Positions 18,589-27,496 of a stretch of 64,000 bases of DNA are shown here, piece by piece; the stretch's first letter is position 1; each line of letters opens with the position of its first letter. Both the position numbers and the translations under genes were made by a program. This DNA comes from Ilumatobacteraceae bacterium. Its GTDB lineage: Bacteria > Actinomycetota > Acidimicrobiia > Acidimicrobiales > Iamiaceae. Location of the stretch: NCBI GenBank assembly GCA_025463265.1, contig JAOBWH010000132.1, positions 1 to 64,000 on the forward strand, read 5' to 3'. The notes beneath the pieces are model-generated. The model searched no databases. It was not told the origin of the DNA and saw only the letters and a list, made by a program, of their open reading frames with translations.

Positions 18589-19443
18589 TCACCGGCTGCG
18601 CAGGTCCTCGACGAGGGCCCTCAGCTGGTCACGGTGGTGGGGCAGGCCGCCGCCACCGTCCTCCCGCAGGTGACGGGTGTCGAGCACGCCGTTGCGGGGG
18701 CGGGGCGCCACCCGCTCGGGGAGGTCGGCCGCGGTGATCGGCTGGACCCGCCGGGGGTCGTCGCCCGCGGCGACGAGGACCTCGCGGGCCAGCTCGTGGG
18801 CCGACGACGGTCCCTCGTTCACGGCGTGCCAGGTGCCGGACCGCCGCTCGGTGCCGAGGCGGAGCAGGACCGGGGCGAGGTCGTCGACCAGGGTGGGTTG
18901 GGCGATCTCGTCGGTCACGAACCGCAGCGGGCCGGGACGCGACGCGGCGTCGAGGATGGCAGCCACCAGGTTGGGCCGCTGGCGCGACACCAGCCACGCG
19001 GTGCGGACCACCGTGGCGAGGTCGCCGGCCACCAGCTCCCCGTCGCGCTTGCTCCGGCCGTAGGCGGAGCGAGCGCTCGTGGGGTCCGTCTCCTGCGCCG
19101 GACGGTCCGCCTCACCGTCGAAGACGTGGTTGGTCGAGACGTACACGAGGTGGGCACCGGCCCGGCGGGCCGCGTCGGCCACCAGCACGGTCACGGCGAC
19201 GTTGAGCACCTGGGCGGTGCCCGGATCGCGTTCGCAGCCGTCGACGTCGGTCCAGCCGGCTGCGTGCACCACCAGGTCGGGGGCCCAGGCCCGGAGCCGG
19301 GTGTCCACGGTGCTCCGGTCGGTGAGGTCGCACGGCTCGGCCTCGGTGCGGGCCAGACCCAGGACCTCGTGGCCGTCGGCGCGGGCGGCAGCGGTGACCG
19401 CTCGCCCGAGCTGGCCGGTGCTGCCCGTCACGGCGATCCGCAT
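18589..19443 (-). CDS. rfbD: dTDP-4-dehydrorhamnose reductase
   Basis: MRIAVTGSTGQLGRAVTAAARADGHEVLGLARTEAEPCDLTD; LVYVSTNHVFDGEADRPAQETDPTSARSAYGRSKRDGE. Confidence 0.93.
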   Translation of the reverse strand: MRIAVTGSTGQLGRAVTAAARADGHEVLGLARTEAEPCDLTDRSTVDTRLRAWAPDLVVHAAGWTDVDGCERDPGTAQVLNVAVTVLVADAARRAGAHLVYVSTNHVFDGEADRPAQETDPTSARSAYGRSKRDGELVAGDLATVVRTAWLVSRQRPNLVAAILDAASRPGPLRFVTDEIAQPTLVDDLAPVLLRLGTERRSGTWHAVNEGPSSAHELAREVLVAAGDDPRRVQPITAADLPERVAPRPRNGVLDTRHLREDGGGGLPHHRDQLRALVEDLRSR

Positions 19444-20411
19444 CAGCGGTTCCGCACCTGGGGCAGCAGCGGCTCCCACCAGTCCCGGTGGTCGGCGTAC
19501 CAGCGGACGGTCTCGTCCATGGCGCGCTCGAAGTCCCGCGGGGCCACCTCGCCCAGCGCTTCGATCTTGTCGGTGGCGACGGCGTAGCGCCGGTCGTGCA
19601 GCGGCCGGTCCTCGACCCTCTCCAACCGGGCGTCGTCCGCGCCGATGGCCTGGATGATCAGGGCGGCGATCTCCAGGTTGGTGCGCTCGTTGTGGCCGGC
19701 GATGTTGTAGATCTCGCCGGGCGCGCCGCGGTCGAGCAGGACATCGAGCCAGGCGCAGTTGTCGTCCACGTGCAGCCAGTCGCGGCGCTGGAGCCCGTCG
19801 CCGTAGACGGGTGCCGGGAGCCCGCCCAGGATCCGGCTGGCGAAGAACGGGATCAGCTTCTCGGGGAACTGCCACGGCCCGTACTGGTTCGTGGAGCGGG
19901 CGATGATCACCGGCAGCCCGTGGTCGCGGTGGTGCGCGAGGGCGATGTCGTCGCCGCGCGCCTTCGACCGGGCGTAGGGGGACGTGGGCTGCAGCGGCGC
20001 CGTCTCGTCGAACGCGCCGCGCTCGATGGGCCCGTACACCTCATCGGTGGAGACGTGGACGAACCGCTCGACGCCGGCGCGGACCGCACCCTCGCAGAGG
20101 ACCGCGGTGCCGTGCTCGTTGGTGCGCACGAACGGTGCCGGGTCGATGATCGAGCGGTCGACGTGGGTCTCCGCGGCGAAGTGCACCACGACCTCGTGCC
20201 CGCTGAGCGCGGCATCGACGTCGGCGGCCTCGGCCACGTCGCCGTGGACGAACGTGAGCCGGGGGTCGTCGGCCACCGGTGCCAGCCGATCGGTGCTCCC
20301 GGCGTAGGTCAGGGCGTCGAGGACGGTCACGTGGTGGTCGCTGCTGGCCAGGAGGCGGCGCACGTAGGCGGAGCCGATGAACCCTGCACCGCCGGTGACC
20401 AGGTACCTCAC
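19443..20411 (-). CDS. rfbB: dTDP-glucose 4,6-dehydratase
   Basis: VRYLVTGGAGFIGSAYVRRLL...HFAAETHVDRSI; HVSTDEVYGPI; ARSTNQYGPWQFPEKLIP. Confidence 0.95.
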   Translation of the reverse strand: MRYLVTGGAGFIGSAYVRRLLASSDHHVTVLDALTYAGSTDRLAPVADDPRLTFVHGDVAEAADVDAALSGHEVVVHFAAETHVDRSIIDPAPFVRTNEHGTAVLCEGAVRAGVERFVHVSTDEVYGPIERGAFDETAPLQPTSPYARSKARGDDIALAHHRDHGLPVIIARSTNQYGPWQFPEKLIPFFASRILGGLPAPVYGDGLQRRDWLHVDDNCAWLDVLLDRGAPGEIYNIAGHNERTNLEIAALIIQAIGADDARLERVEDRPLHDRRYAVATDKIEALGEVAPRDFERAMDETVRWYADHRDWWEPLLPQVRNR

Positions 20412-20995
20412 GGCGCGACCGGGAACTGCGGCCAGTGGCCAGCCGGGATGGCGGCCCGGCGGGGGAGGGCCTGGTCTCGCTCGGACAGCACCGGATCGGC
20501 GACCCCCCAGTCCGCACCGACCTCCGGGTCGTCCCACGCCACGCCCAGCTCGTCGGCGGGGTCGTAGGTGGCGTCGACCAGGTACGTCAGGCTGAGGTCG
20601 CTGAGCGCGGCGAACCCGTGGGCGACCCCCGGCGGGATGAACAGCCCGTGGTGGTTGTGGTCGCCGCCCGCCACCTCGCCGAGCTCGACCGTGGCGGTGG
20701 CGCCCTCGGTGGGGCTGCCGGTCCGCAGGTCGTGGAGCACGGCGCGGGCATGGCCCCGGACCACGTACCAGTAGTCGGCCTGGTGCCGGTGGTAGTGCAG
20801 GCCGACGACGCTCCCGGCCCGGCGCTCGGCGTGGTTGCCCTGCACCATCGGCGCCTGGCCGGGGAACCACTCGGCCCGGTAGGTCTCGACGAAGCGGCCG
20901 CGCTCGTCGGCGTGGATCGTCGGGCGGGCGACCACCACGCCCGCGATGGTGGCGTGCGGCTCGAGCACGGCGCCCGTGGTGCTGGTGGTGGTCAC
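20408..20995 (-). CDS. rfbC: dTDP-4-dehydrorhamnose 3,5-epimerase
   Basis: DERGRFVETYRAEWFPGQAPMVQGNHAERRAGSVVGLHYHRHQADYWYVVRGHARAVLHDLR...FIPPGVAHGFAALSD. Confidence 0.93.
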   Translation of the reverse strand: MTTTSTTGAVLEPHATIAGVVVARPTIHADERGRFVETYRAEWFPGQAPMVQGNHAERRAGSVVGLHYHRHQADYWYVVRGHARAVLHDLRTGSPTEGATATVELGEVAGGDHNHHGLFIPPGVAHGFAALSDLSLTYLVDATYDPADELGVAWDDPEVGADWGVADPVLSERDQALPRRAAIPAGHWPQFPVAP

Positions 20996-21029
20996 GGCGC
21001 CCTCCTCGTCCGCAGTCCCGTCGGTTCGA

Positions 21030-22652
21030 TCACTCGTCGGTGATGCCGAGCTGGTCCTTGGCGTACTGCTTGAGCCGCTTGTAGTCGACCTTCCCGTTGG
21101 GGGCCCGGCCGATGGTGTCGATGGCCAGGGCCCGCTTGGGCGCCTTGTACGCCGCCAGCTTGCCCTTCACGTGGGCGACGAGGGCGGCCTCGTCCAGCTC
21201 GGCGTCGGGGGCCAGCTCGACGACGGCGGTGATGGCCTCGCCGAACTTCTCGTCGGGCACGCCGACGGCGACGGCGTCGCGGACGGAGTCGTGGGTCTTG
21301 AGGACCTCCTCGACCTCCTCCGGGAAGACCTTCTCACCACCGGTGTTGATGCACACCGAACCCCGGCCGAGCAGCGTGATGGAGCCGTCCTCCTCGACCG
21401 TGGCGAAGTCGCCCGGGATCGAGTACCGCTTGCCGTCGACCTCGAAGAACGTGGCCGCGGTCTTCTCGGGGTCCTTGTAGTACCCGATGGGCTGGTGGCC
21501 GCCCACGGCGACCCGGCCGATCTCACCGGAGCCGGGCACGACCTCGCGGAGGTCCTCGGTGAAGACCTTGGTGTTGGGGCCCTGCGTGAACTTGGCGGTG
21601 TCGGGATCGACCCCCGCCGCCGACACCGACTGGCCCATGCCGACGGCCTCCGACGAGCTGAACGCGTCGACGATCATGGCGTGGGGCAGGTGTTCGATGA
21701 GGCGCTGCTTCGACGGCTCCGAGAACATCACACCCGACGACGTGAACAAGTACAGGCTGGAGAGGTCCCAGCGGTCCGGGTTGGCGTCGAGGCTGCGGAG
21801 CATCGGCTTGGCGAAGGCATCGCCGACGATGGCCGTGGTGTTGGCCTTGTGCTTCTCGATCGTGTCGAACAGCTCCTCGATGTCGAGGTTGCGGCCCTCG
21901 AGGGTGACCACGCACCCGCCGCCGGAGAGGGCGATCAGCTGGGTCATGCAGCCGGTGCCGTGCATCAGGGGGCAGGCCGGGACGCTCACGAGACCCGGTC
22001 CGTTCACGAGCTCGGCCGGCACCGAGTAGTCGACCGGGTCCTCGCCGTAGCGGGGGTTGGTGCCCAGGGCGATGATGTTGCGGATGTGGTCGTCCTGGCG
22101 CCACATGACGCCCTTCGGCATGCCGGTGGTGCCACCCGTGTAGAGCATGTAGAGGTGGTCGCCGCTGCGGCCCCACGGCGCCTCGACCCGCTCGGGGTGG
22201 GCGGTGGCGACCGGTTCGTAGGGGGTGGCCCACCCGGGGCACGGACCGGTGCCATCGTCGACCCACAGCCAGGTCCGGACGTCGGGAACCCGGTCGAGGA
22301 TGCGCTCGATGGTGCCGGTGAACGAGCCGTGGAACACCACGGCCACCGCATCGGCGTTGGTCCACAGGTACACCAGCTCGTCGTCCGCGTAGCGGTAGTT
22401 GGTGTTGACCGGGACGAGGCCGGCCTTCCACGCGCCGTACATCGACTCCAGGTACTCGGGGCAGTTGTAGAGATACTGGGCGACCTTGTCCTGCTCCTGG
22501 GCGCCCGCCTCCAGCAGGTGGTGGGCGACGCCGTTGGCCCGCTGGTCGAAGTCGCGCCACGTGAGGGTGCGGTCCCCCTGGATCTGCGCCGGTGCATCCG
22601 GGATCTGGGCGGCGATGACCTCCCAGATCTCTGCGTAGTTCCATCCAGCCAT
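21030..22652 (-). CDS. Acyl-CoA synthetase (AMP-binding, FadD-like)
   Basis: LYMLYTGGTTGMPKGVMWRQDD; SSGVMFSEPSKQ; GRGSVCINTGGEKVFPEEVEEVL; GKVDYKRLK. Confidence 0.95.
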   Translation of the reverse strand: MAGWNYAEIWEVIAAQIPDAPAQIQGDRTLTWRDFDQRANGVAHHLLEAGAQEQDKVAQYLYNCPEYLESMYGAWKAGLVPVNTNYRYADDELVYLWTNADAVAVVFHGSFTGTIERILDRVPDVRTWLWVDDGTGPCPGWATPYEPVATAHPERVEAPWGRSGDHLYMLYTGGTTGMPKGVMWRQDDHIRNIIALGTNPRYGEDPVDYSVPAELVNGPGLVSVPACPLMHGTGCMTQLIALSGGGCVVTLEGRNLDIEELFDTIEKHKANTTAIVGDAFAKPMLRSLDANPDRWDLSSLYLFTSSGVMFSEPSKQRLIEHLPHAMIVDAFSSSEAVGMGQSVSAAGVDPDTAKFTQGPNTKVFTEDLREVVPGSGEIGRVAVGGHQPIGYYKDPEKTAATFFEVDGKRYSIPGDFATVEEDGSITLLGRGSVCINTGGEKVFPEEVEEVLKTHDSVRDAVAVGVPDEKFGEAITAVVELAPDAELDEAALVAHVKGKLAAYKAPKRALAIDTIGRAPNGKVDYKRLKQYAKDQLGITDE

Positions 22653-22745
22653 GTCGTCCCCTGTGCTGCGTCGGTCGGCAGCCGAGCATAGGACGGGCGC
22701 CGCTGGGGACGATCCGGTGCCGTCGCAGGGGTACGGTCACCGGTC

Positions 22746-23903
22746 GTGGACTTCGAGCTGCCGGCCGACGACGACCCGCGACGCGTGGCGGTGCGCGACT
22801 GGCTGGCCGACCACCCGAGCCCGAGCGGGGCGGATCTCGCCGCCGCCGGGTACGTGTCGCCCCACTGGCCCGAACCGTGGGGCCTGGGCGCCGACCCGAT
22901 CCACCAGCTGATCATCGACGACGAGCTGCGGGCCGCCGGGGCCAAGCGGCCGAACAACCCGATCGGCATCGGCTGGGCCGGGCCGACGCTGATCCACGCC
23001 GGCACCCCCGAGCAGCAGGCCCGCTACCTGCCGAAGCTGCTGTCGGGCGAGGAGATCTGGTGCCAGCTCTTCAGCGAGCCCGAGGCCGGCAGCGACCTGG
23101 CGTCGCTCGCCACCCGGGCCGAGGCCGACGGCGATGAGTGGGTCATCAACGGGTCGAAGATCTGGACCTCGCTCGCCCAGTTCGCCACCTACGGCATCCT
23201 CATCGCCCGCACCGACCCCGATGTGTCGAAGCACCAGGGCATCTCGTACTTCGTGTGCCCCATGGACCTGCCCGGCATCGAGATCCGGCCGATCATCGAG
23301 ATGACGGGCGGGCACACGTTCAACGAGGTGTTCCTGACCGATGTCCGCCTCCCCGCGGACTCGCTGGTCGGCGACGTGAACAACGGCTGGTCGCTCGCCA
23401 AGGTCACCCTGGGCAACGAACGGGTGTCGCTCTCCTCCGGCGGGGCGCTGTGGGGGATGGGACCCAACGGCGCCGACCTGCTGGACCTGGTCCGGGCTGC
23501 GGGAGGCACCACCGACCCCCTGCTGCGCCAGCGCCTCGCCCGGCTCCACACCACCGAGGAGATCCTGCGTCTCATCCGGCTTCGAACCGTCTCGGCTCTC
23601 GTCCGCGGCTCCTCGCCCGGACCGGAGGCGTCGATCCGCAAGGTGATGGCCGACGAGCACGGTCAGGCGATCATGGAGCTGGCCAAGGATCTGGCGGGGG
23701 CGGGCGGCATGCTCAGCGACACCGGCCCCCTCGGTGCGCCGCCCGACGTGTGGAGCTACGGCTTCTTGTTCGCCCCGGCCCTCACGGTCGGCGGCGGCAC
23801 GGGCGATGTCCAGCGCAACATCCTCGCCGAGCGCGTGCTCGGCCTCCCGCACGACCTCGACGTCACCGCCAACCAGACCTGGTCCGAGTCCCGCAGGCCC
23901 TGA
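22746..23903 (+). CDS. Acyl-CoA dehydrogenase family protein
   Basis: WCQLFSEPEAGSDLASLATRAEADGDEWVINGSKIWTSLAQFA...; GGGTGDVQRNILAERVLGLP. Confidence 0.95.
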   Translation: MDFELPADDDPRRVAVRDWLADHPSPSGADLAAAGYVSPHWPEPWGLGADPIHQLIIDDELRAAGAKRPNNPIGIGWAGPTLIHAGTPEQQARYLPKLLSGEEIWCQLFSEPEAGSDLASLATRAEADGDEWVINGSKIWTSLAQFATYGILIARTDPDVSKHQGISYFVCPMDLPGIEIRPIIEMTGGHTFNEVFLTDVRLPADSLVGDVNNGWSLAKVTLGNERVSLSSGGALWGMGPNGADLLDLVRAAGGTTDPLLRQRLARLHTTEEILRLIRLRTVSALVRGSSPGPEASIRKVMADEHGQAIMELAKDLAGAGGMLSDTGPLGAPPDVWSYGFLFAPALTVGGGTGDVQRNILAERVLGLPHDLDVTANQTWSESRRP

Positions 23904-23974
23904 CGGACCCCCGGTGCCGGCGGTCGGTCTGCGACCACGAACACGGACGGGTCGACGGTGGACCGGGGCGGGGT

Positions 23975-25273
23975 TCAGTCGACGAGGGCGACCTCGCCGG
24001 TGACCTCGTCGCGGACGTCGACCACGGGGGTCGGCGCCGGCTCGCCGGTGAGGCGGCGGTCGCCGAGGTCCAGCGCCCGAGCGCCGTAGGCGGCGGCGGC
24101 GAAGCAGGCGACGGCGCCGACGGCGATGCCGGCACGGGGTCCGACGGCATCGGACACCCAGCCCACGATCGGCCCGCCGATGGGCGTGGAACCGAGGAAC
24201 ACCATGCCTTGGATGGCCAGGACCCGGCCGCGGTACTCGGGGCCGGCCAGGAGCTGGACGATGGCGGTGGAGGTCGTCATGAAGGCGATCGACGCCAGGC
24301 CCAGCAGGACCGACACGGGGAAGGCCACGCCGAGGTTCGGGGCGAGGGCGAGCAGCACCATCGCCCCACCGAAGGCGGCGGCGGCGTTGACGAGCTGCTG
24401 GGGCCGCACCGACGAGCGCCGGGCGGTGGCCAGGGCGCCGATCAGCGAACCCAGGCTCAGCACCGAGAACAGCAGGGTGAAGGTGCCGGTGCCGCCGGAC
24501 AGGGGACCGTCGACGAGCAGCGGGACGGTGACCTGGAAGTTGAAGGCGAAGGTGCCGATCAGCGCCATCATGATCAGCGGGACGAGCAGGTTGGGCTCGG
24601 AGCGGATGTAGCGGAGGCCCTCGCGGACCTGCCCCTTGCGGTGCGGCGTCGGCGCCGAGCGGAACAGCTCGTCGGAGCGCATCATCAGCAGGCTGCCGAT
24701 GACCGCCAGGTAGCTGAACCCGTCGATGATGAACGGCCAGCCGTAGCCGACCGTGAGCACCAGGGCACCGGCGATGGCCGGGCCGAAGACCCGGGAGCCG
24801 GTCATGACGGCCGAGTTGAGGCTGACCGCGTTGGGGAGATCGTCGGCCGGCACCATCTCCACCACGAACGACCGGCGGACCGGGTTGTCGAACGCCGTGA
24901 TGACGCCCTGGATGGCGGCGAGGGCGTAGATGGTGGCCACGCTCGCACCGCCCGACAGCACCAGGAGGCCGAGGGCGAAGGACTGGCCCATGGCGGCGGC
25001 CTGGAGGACGGTCAGCATCTTGCGCTTGTCGGCCCGGTCGGCGACCGCGCCGGCCCAGGCGCCGAGCAGCAGCATCGGGCCGAACTGGAACGCCATCAGC
25101 AGCCCGAGGGCGACGCCGGAGTCGGTCAGCTTCAACACGAGCAGGGTCTGGGTGACCATCGACAGCCAGGTGCCGGTCTGGCTCACGAGCTGCCCGCCGA
25201 AGAAGAGGCGGAAGTTGCGGTGCCGGAGCGAGCGGAACGTGTCGGTGGCGGCGGAGTGGATCTTGTCGGTCAT
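23975..25273 (-). CDS. MFS transporter
   Basis: MTDKIHSAATDTFRSLRHRNFRLFFGGQLVSQTGTWLSMVTQTLLVLKLTDSGVALGLLMAFQFGP...: DHA3/enterobactin-exporter-like. Confidence 0.9.
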   Translation of the reverse strand: MTDKIHSAATDTFRSLRHRNFRLFFGGQLVSQTGTWLSMVTQTLLVLKLTDSGVALGLLMAFQFGPMLLLGAWAGAVADRADKRKMLTVLQAAAMGQSFALGLLVLSGGASVATIYALAAIQGVITAFDNPVRRSFVVEMVPADDLPNAVSLNSAVMTGSRVFGPAIAGALVLTVGYGWPFIIDGFSYLAVIGSLLMMRSDELFRSAPTPHRKGQVREGLRYIRSEPNLLVPLIMMALIGTFAFNFQVTVPLLVDGPLSGGTGTFTLLFSVLSLGSLIGALATARRSSVRPQQLVNAAAAFGGAMVLLALAPNLGVAFPVSVLLGLASIAFMTTSTAIVQLLAGPEYRGRVLAIQGMVFLGSTPIGGPIVGWVSDAVGPRAGIAVGAVACFAAAAYGARALDLGDRRLTGEPAPTPVVDVRDEVTGEVALVD

Positions 25274-25800
25274 GCGGGGGTCTCTTCGGGTAGGTCCGCC
25301 GTCACGGCGGTCCGGGTGGGGGAGGTGAGGTGATCGAGGACGGCCACGACGCCGGCGAGCGCGTCGCGCTCGTGCGGGTCCAGCGCCGCGATGCGGGTGG
25401 TGAGCCAGGCCGTCTTGCGGGCCCGGATGTCGGCCAGCAGCGCCCGGCCCCCGGCGGTGGTGGACACCAGGGTCACGCGGCGGTCGTCGGCGCTGGCCGT
25501 GCGATCGAGGTAGCCGGCGGCGTGCAGCTTCTCCACGATCTTGGTGGCCGTGGGCGCACCGATCTGCTCCTCGTCGGCGAGGGCGCCGATGGGGATCGGC
25601 CCGCAGCGGTCGATGGTGGCGAGCGCCGCGAGCTGGGTGGGGGTGAGCCCGGCGTCGGACTGCTGCCGGAGCAGCCGGGCGAGGCGGGTGACGCTGAACC
25701 GGAGCGACGCGGCGAGGTCCTCGGTGGTGGGATCCGTCGCTGTGGCGTGGGTGGCGGCGGGGGCGGCGGCGGGGGTGGCGGTGTCGGTCACGGTGAGCAT
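25270..25800 (-). CDS. MarR family transcriptional regulator
   Basis: GLTPTQLAALATIDRCGPIPIGALADEEQIGAPTATKIVEKLHAAGYLDRTASADDRRVTLVSTTAGG; ATGA overlap with the MFS gene. Confidence 0.92.
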   Translation of the reverse strand: MLTVTDTATPAAAPAATHATATDPTTEDLAASLRFSVTRLARLLRQQSDAGLTPTQLAALATIDRCGPIPIGALADEEQIGAPTATKIVEKLHAAGYLDRTASADDRRVTLVSTTAGGRALLADIRARKTAWLTTRIAALDPHERDALAGVVAVLDHLTSPTRTAVTADLPEETPA

Positions 25801-25824
25801 CGTAGGGTCCAACCACTTGCCTAG

Positions 25825-25837
25825 GGAAACTATTTCC
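25825..25837. promoter_or_regulatory. Putative MarR operator palindrome
   Basis: GGAAA-CTA-TTTCC perfect palindrome just upstream of the marR start (25800), in the divergent intergenic region. Confidence 0.4.
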
Positions 25838-25934
25838 AACGCGAACGGGTTTTCGCCGCCGGTCGTCGGACCGGCGGGGTCTGACCGGTGCCGAGTGGCG
25901 GGCCGCAGGGGCGAGCGGGCACCATGATGGGCGT

Positions 25935-26312
25935 ATGGCCAAGACCGCGACGAAGAACCTCCGCAAGGGCGACAAGGTCGTCACCACCGTCGACCTTCGC
26001 AACGTGCCCGAGGGCACGGCCGGCAAGGTCATCGTGGTCAACGGCCTCACCTGGATCCGCTACTGGGTCCGCTTCGCCAACGGCGAGGTCCTCGGCTCCA
26101 TCTCCCGGGACAAGCTGGCCACGAAGCAGGACCTGCTCGACCAGGCCAACGGCGTCGGGGTCGAGGCCGCCGGCGACGCGAGCAGCGACGACGGCGGCGG
26201 CGCAGAGGCGGCGGACTCCGGCGGCGGCGTCACCACCCCCAACGGCACGTTCGTGGCGCAGATCCACATCGACCGGGCCAAGGCCGCCCGGGCACGCCTC
26301 ACCGGCGGCTGA
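25935..26312 (+). CDS. Conserved hypothetical, SH3/KOW-like N-terminal region
   Basis: MAKTATKNLRKGDKVVTTVDLRNVPEGTAGKVIVVNGLTWIRYWVRFANGEVLGSISRDKLA. Confidence 0.75.
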   Translation: MAKTATKNLRKGDKVVTTVDLRNVPEGTAGKVIVVNGLTWIRYWVRFANGEVLGSISRDKLATKQDLLDQANGVGVEAAGDASSDDGGGAEAADSGGGVTTPNGTFVAQIHIDRAKAARARLTGG

Positions 26313-26433
26313 CCCGCCCCGGATCCCTCGCTAGGGTTGACCGGCTGGTCGAGGGACCGGCCCGAGCGCCACCGCCGACGGCCCGATCGTCGGCGACGTG
26401 GCGCCGACGACCTGGCACCACAAGGGGATCCTC

Positions 26434-27480
26434 GTGCAGATCAGCATGCAGCTCGCGTACAGCGGCGGCTTCAAGGAGGCGGCCGACACCGTCGCCGAGC
26501 TCGAGAAGGCCGGGCTCGACCTGGTCTGGGTGGCGGAGGCCTACGGCTTCGACGGCGTCAGCCTCATGGGCTACCTGGCCGCCAAGACCGAGACCGTGCA
26601 GATCGCCTCGGGCATCTTGCCGATCTACACCCGCACGCCCACGCTGCTCGCCATGACGGCCGCCGGCGTCGACGCCCTCTCCGACGGCCGCTGCCACCTC
26701 GGCCTCGGCGCATCGGGGCCGCAGGTCATCGAGGGGTTCCACGGCGTGAAGTACGACGCCCAGATCGGCCGCACCCGCGAGATCATCGAGATCTGCCGCG
26801 ACGTGTGGGCCCGCGAGGACAAGCTCGTCCACGACGGCAAGCACTACCAGCTGCCCCTCCCCGAGGGCGTCGGCACCGGGCTGGGCAAGCCGCTCAAGAT
26901 CATCGCCCACCCCGTGCGGCCCCGGATCCCGATCTGGATCGCCTCGCTCGGCCCGAAGAACGTGGCCCTCACCGCCGAGGTCGCCGACGGCTGGATGCCG
27001 ATCCTGTTCGACCCTGCCAAGGCCAAGGACGTGTGGGGCGCGGACCTCGACGCCGGTCGGGCCAAGCGGGCCGACGACCTCGACGACCTCTGGATCACCG
27101 CGGGTGGCGTGGTCGCCATCGGCGACGACGTGAAGGGCGTGCTCGACTTCGTCCGACCGATGGTGGCCCTCTACGTGGGCGGCATGGGCGCACGGGGCAA
27201 GAACTTCTACAACTCGCTGTTCCAGCGCTACGGCTACGAAGCCGAGGCCAAGCTGATCCAGGACCTTTACCTGGACGGCAAGAAGCAGGAGGCGGCGGCG
27301 GCCGTCCCCCTGGAGTTCCTGGAGGCGATCTCGCTGGTCGGCCCCGAGGGCTACGTGAAGGAGCGCCTCGCGGCGTTCGGCGAGGCCGGCGTCACCCACC
27401 TCAACGTGAACTACATCGCCCCCGTCGGCGACCAGACCGCCGCCTCGGTCATCAACAACCTCAAGGAGTGGGCTCCCTGA
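26434..27480 (+). CDS. LLM class F420-dependent oxidoreductase
   Basis: VQISMQLAYSGGFKEAADTVAELEKAGLDLVWVAEAYGFDGVSLMGYLAAKTETVQIASGILPIYTRTP; AGGGG before the GTG start. Confidence 0.88.
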   Translation: MQISMQLAYSGGFKEAADTVAELEKAGLDLVWVAEAYGFDGVSLMGYLAAKTETVQIASGILPIYTRTPTLLAMTAAGVDALSDGRCHLGLGASGPQVIEGFHGVKYDAQIGRTREIIEICRDVWAREDKLVHDGKHYQLPLPEGVGTGLGKPLKIIAHPVRPRIPIWIASLGPKNVALTAEVADGWMPILFDPAKAKDVWGADLDAGRAKRADDLDDLWITAGGVVAIGDDVKGVLDFVRPMVALYVGGMGARGKNFYNSLFQRYGYEAEAKLIQDLYLDGKKQEAAAAVPLEFLEAISLVGPEGYVKERLAAFGEAGVTHLNVNYIAPVGDQTAASVINNLKEWAP

Positions 27481-27496
27481 CGCGCTGACCGCCTGC

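Noticed and set aside
20946-22691. 581-aa plus-strand ORF
   Set aside because: Antisense to the acyl-CoA synthetase; a shadow ORF.
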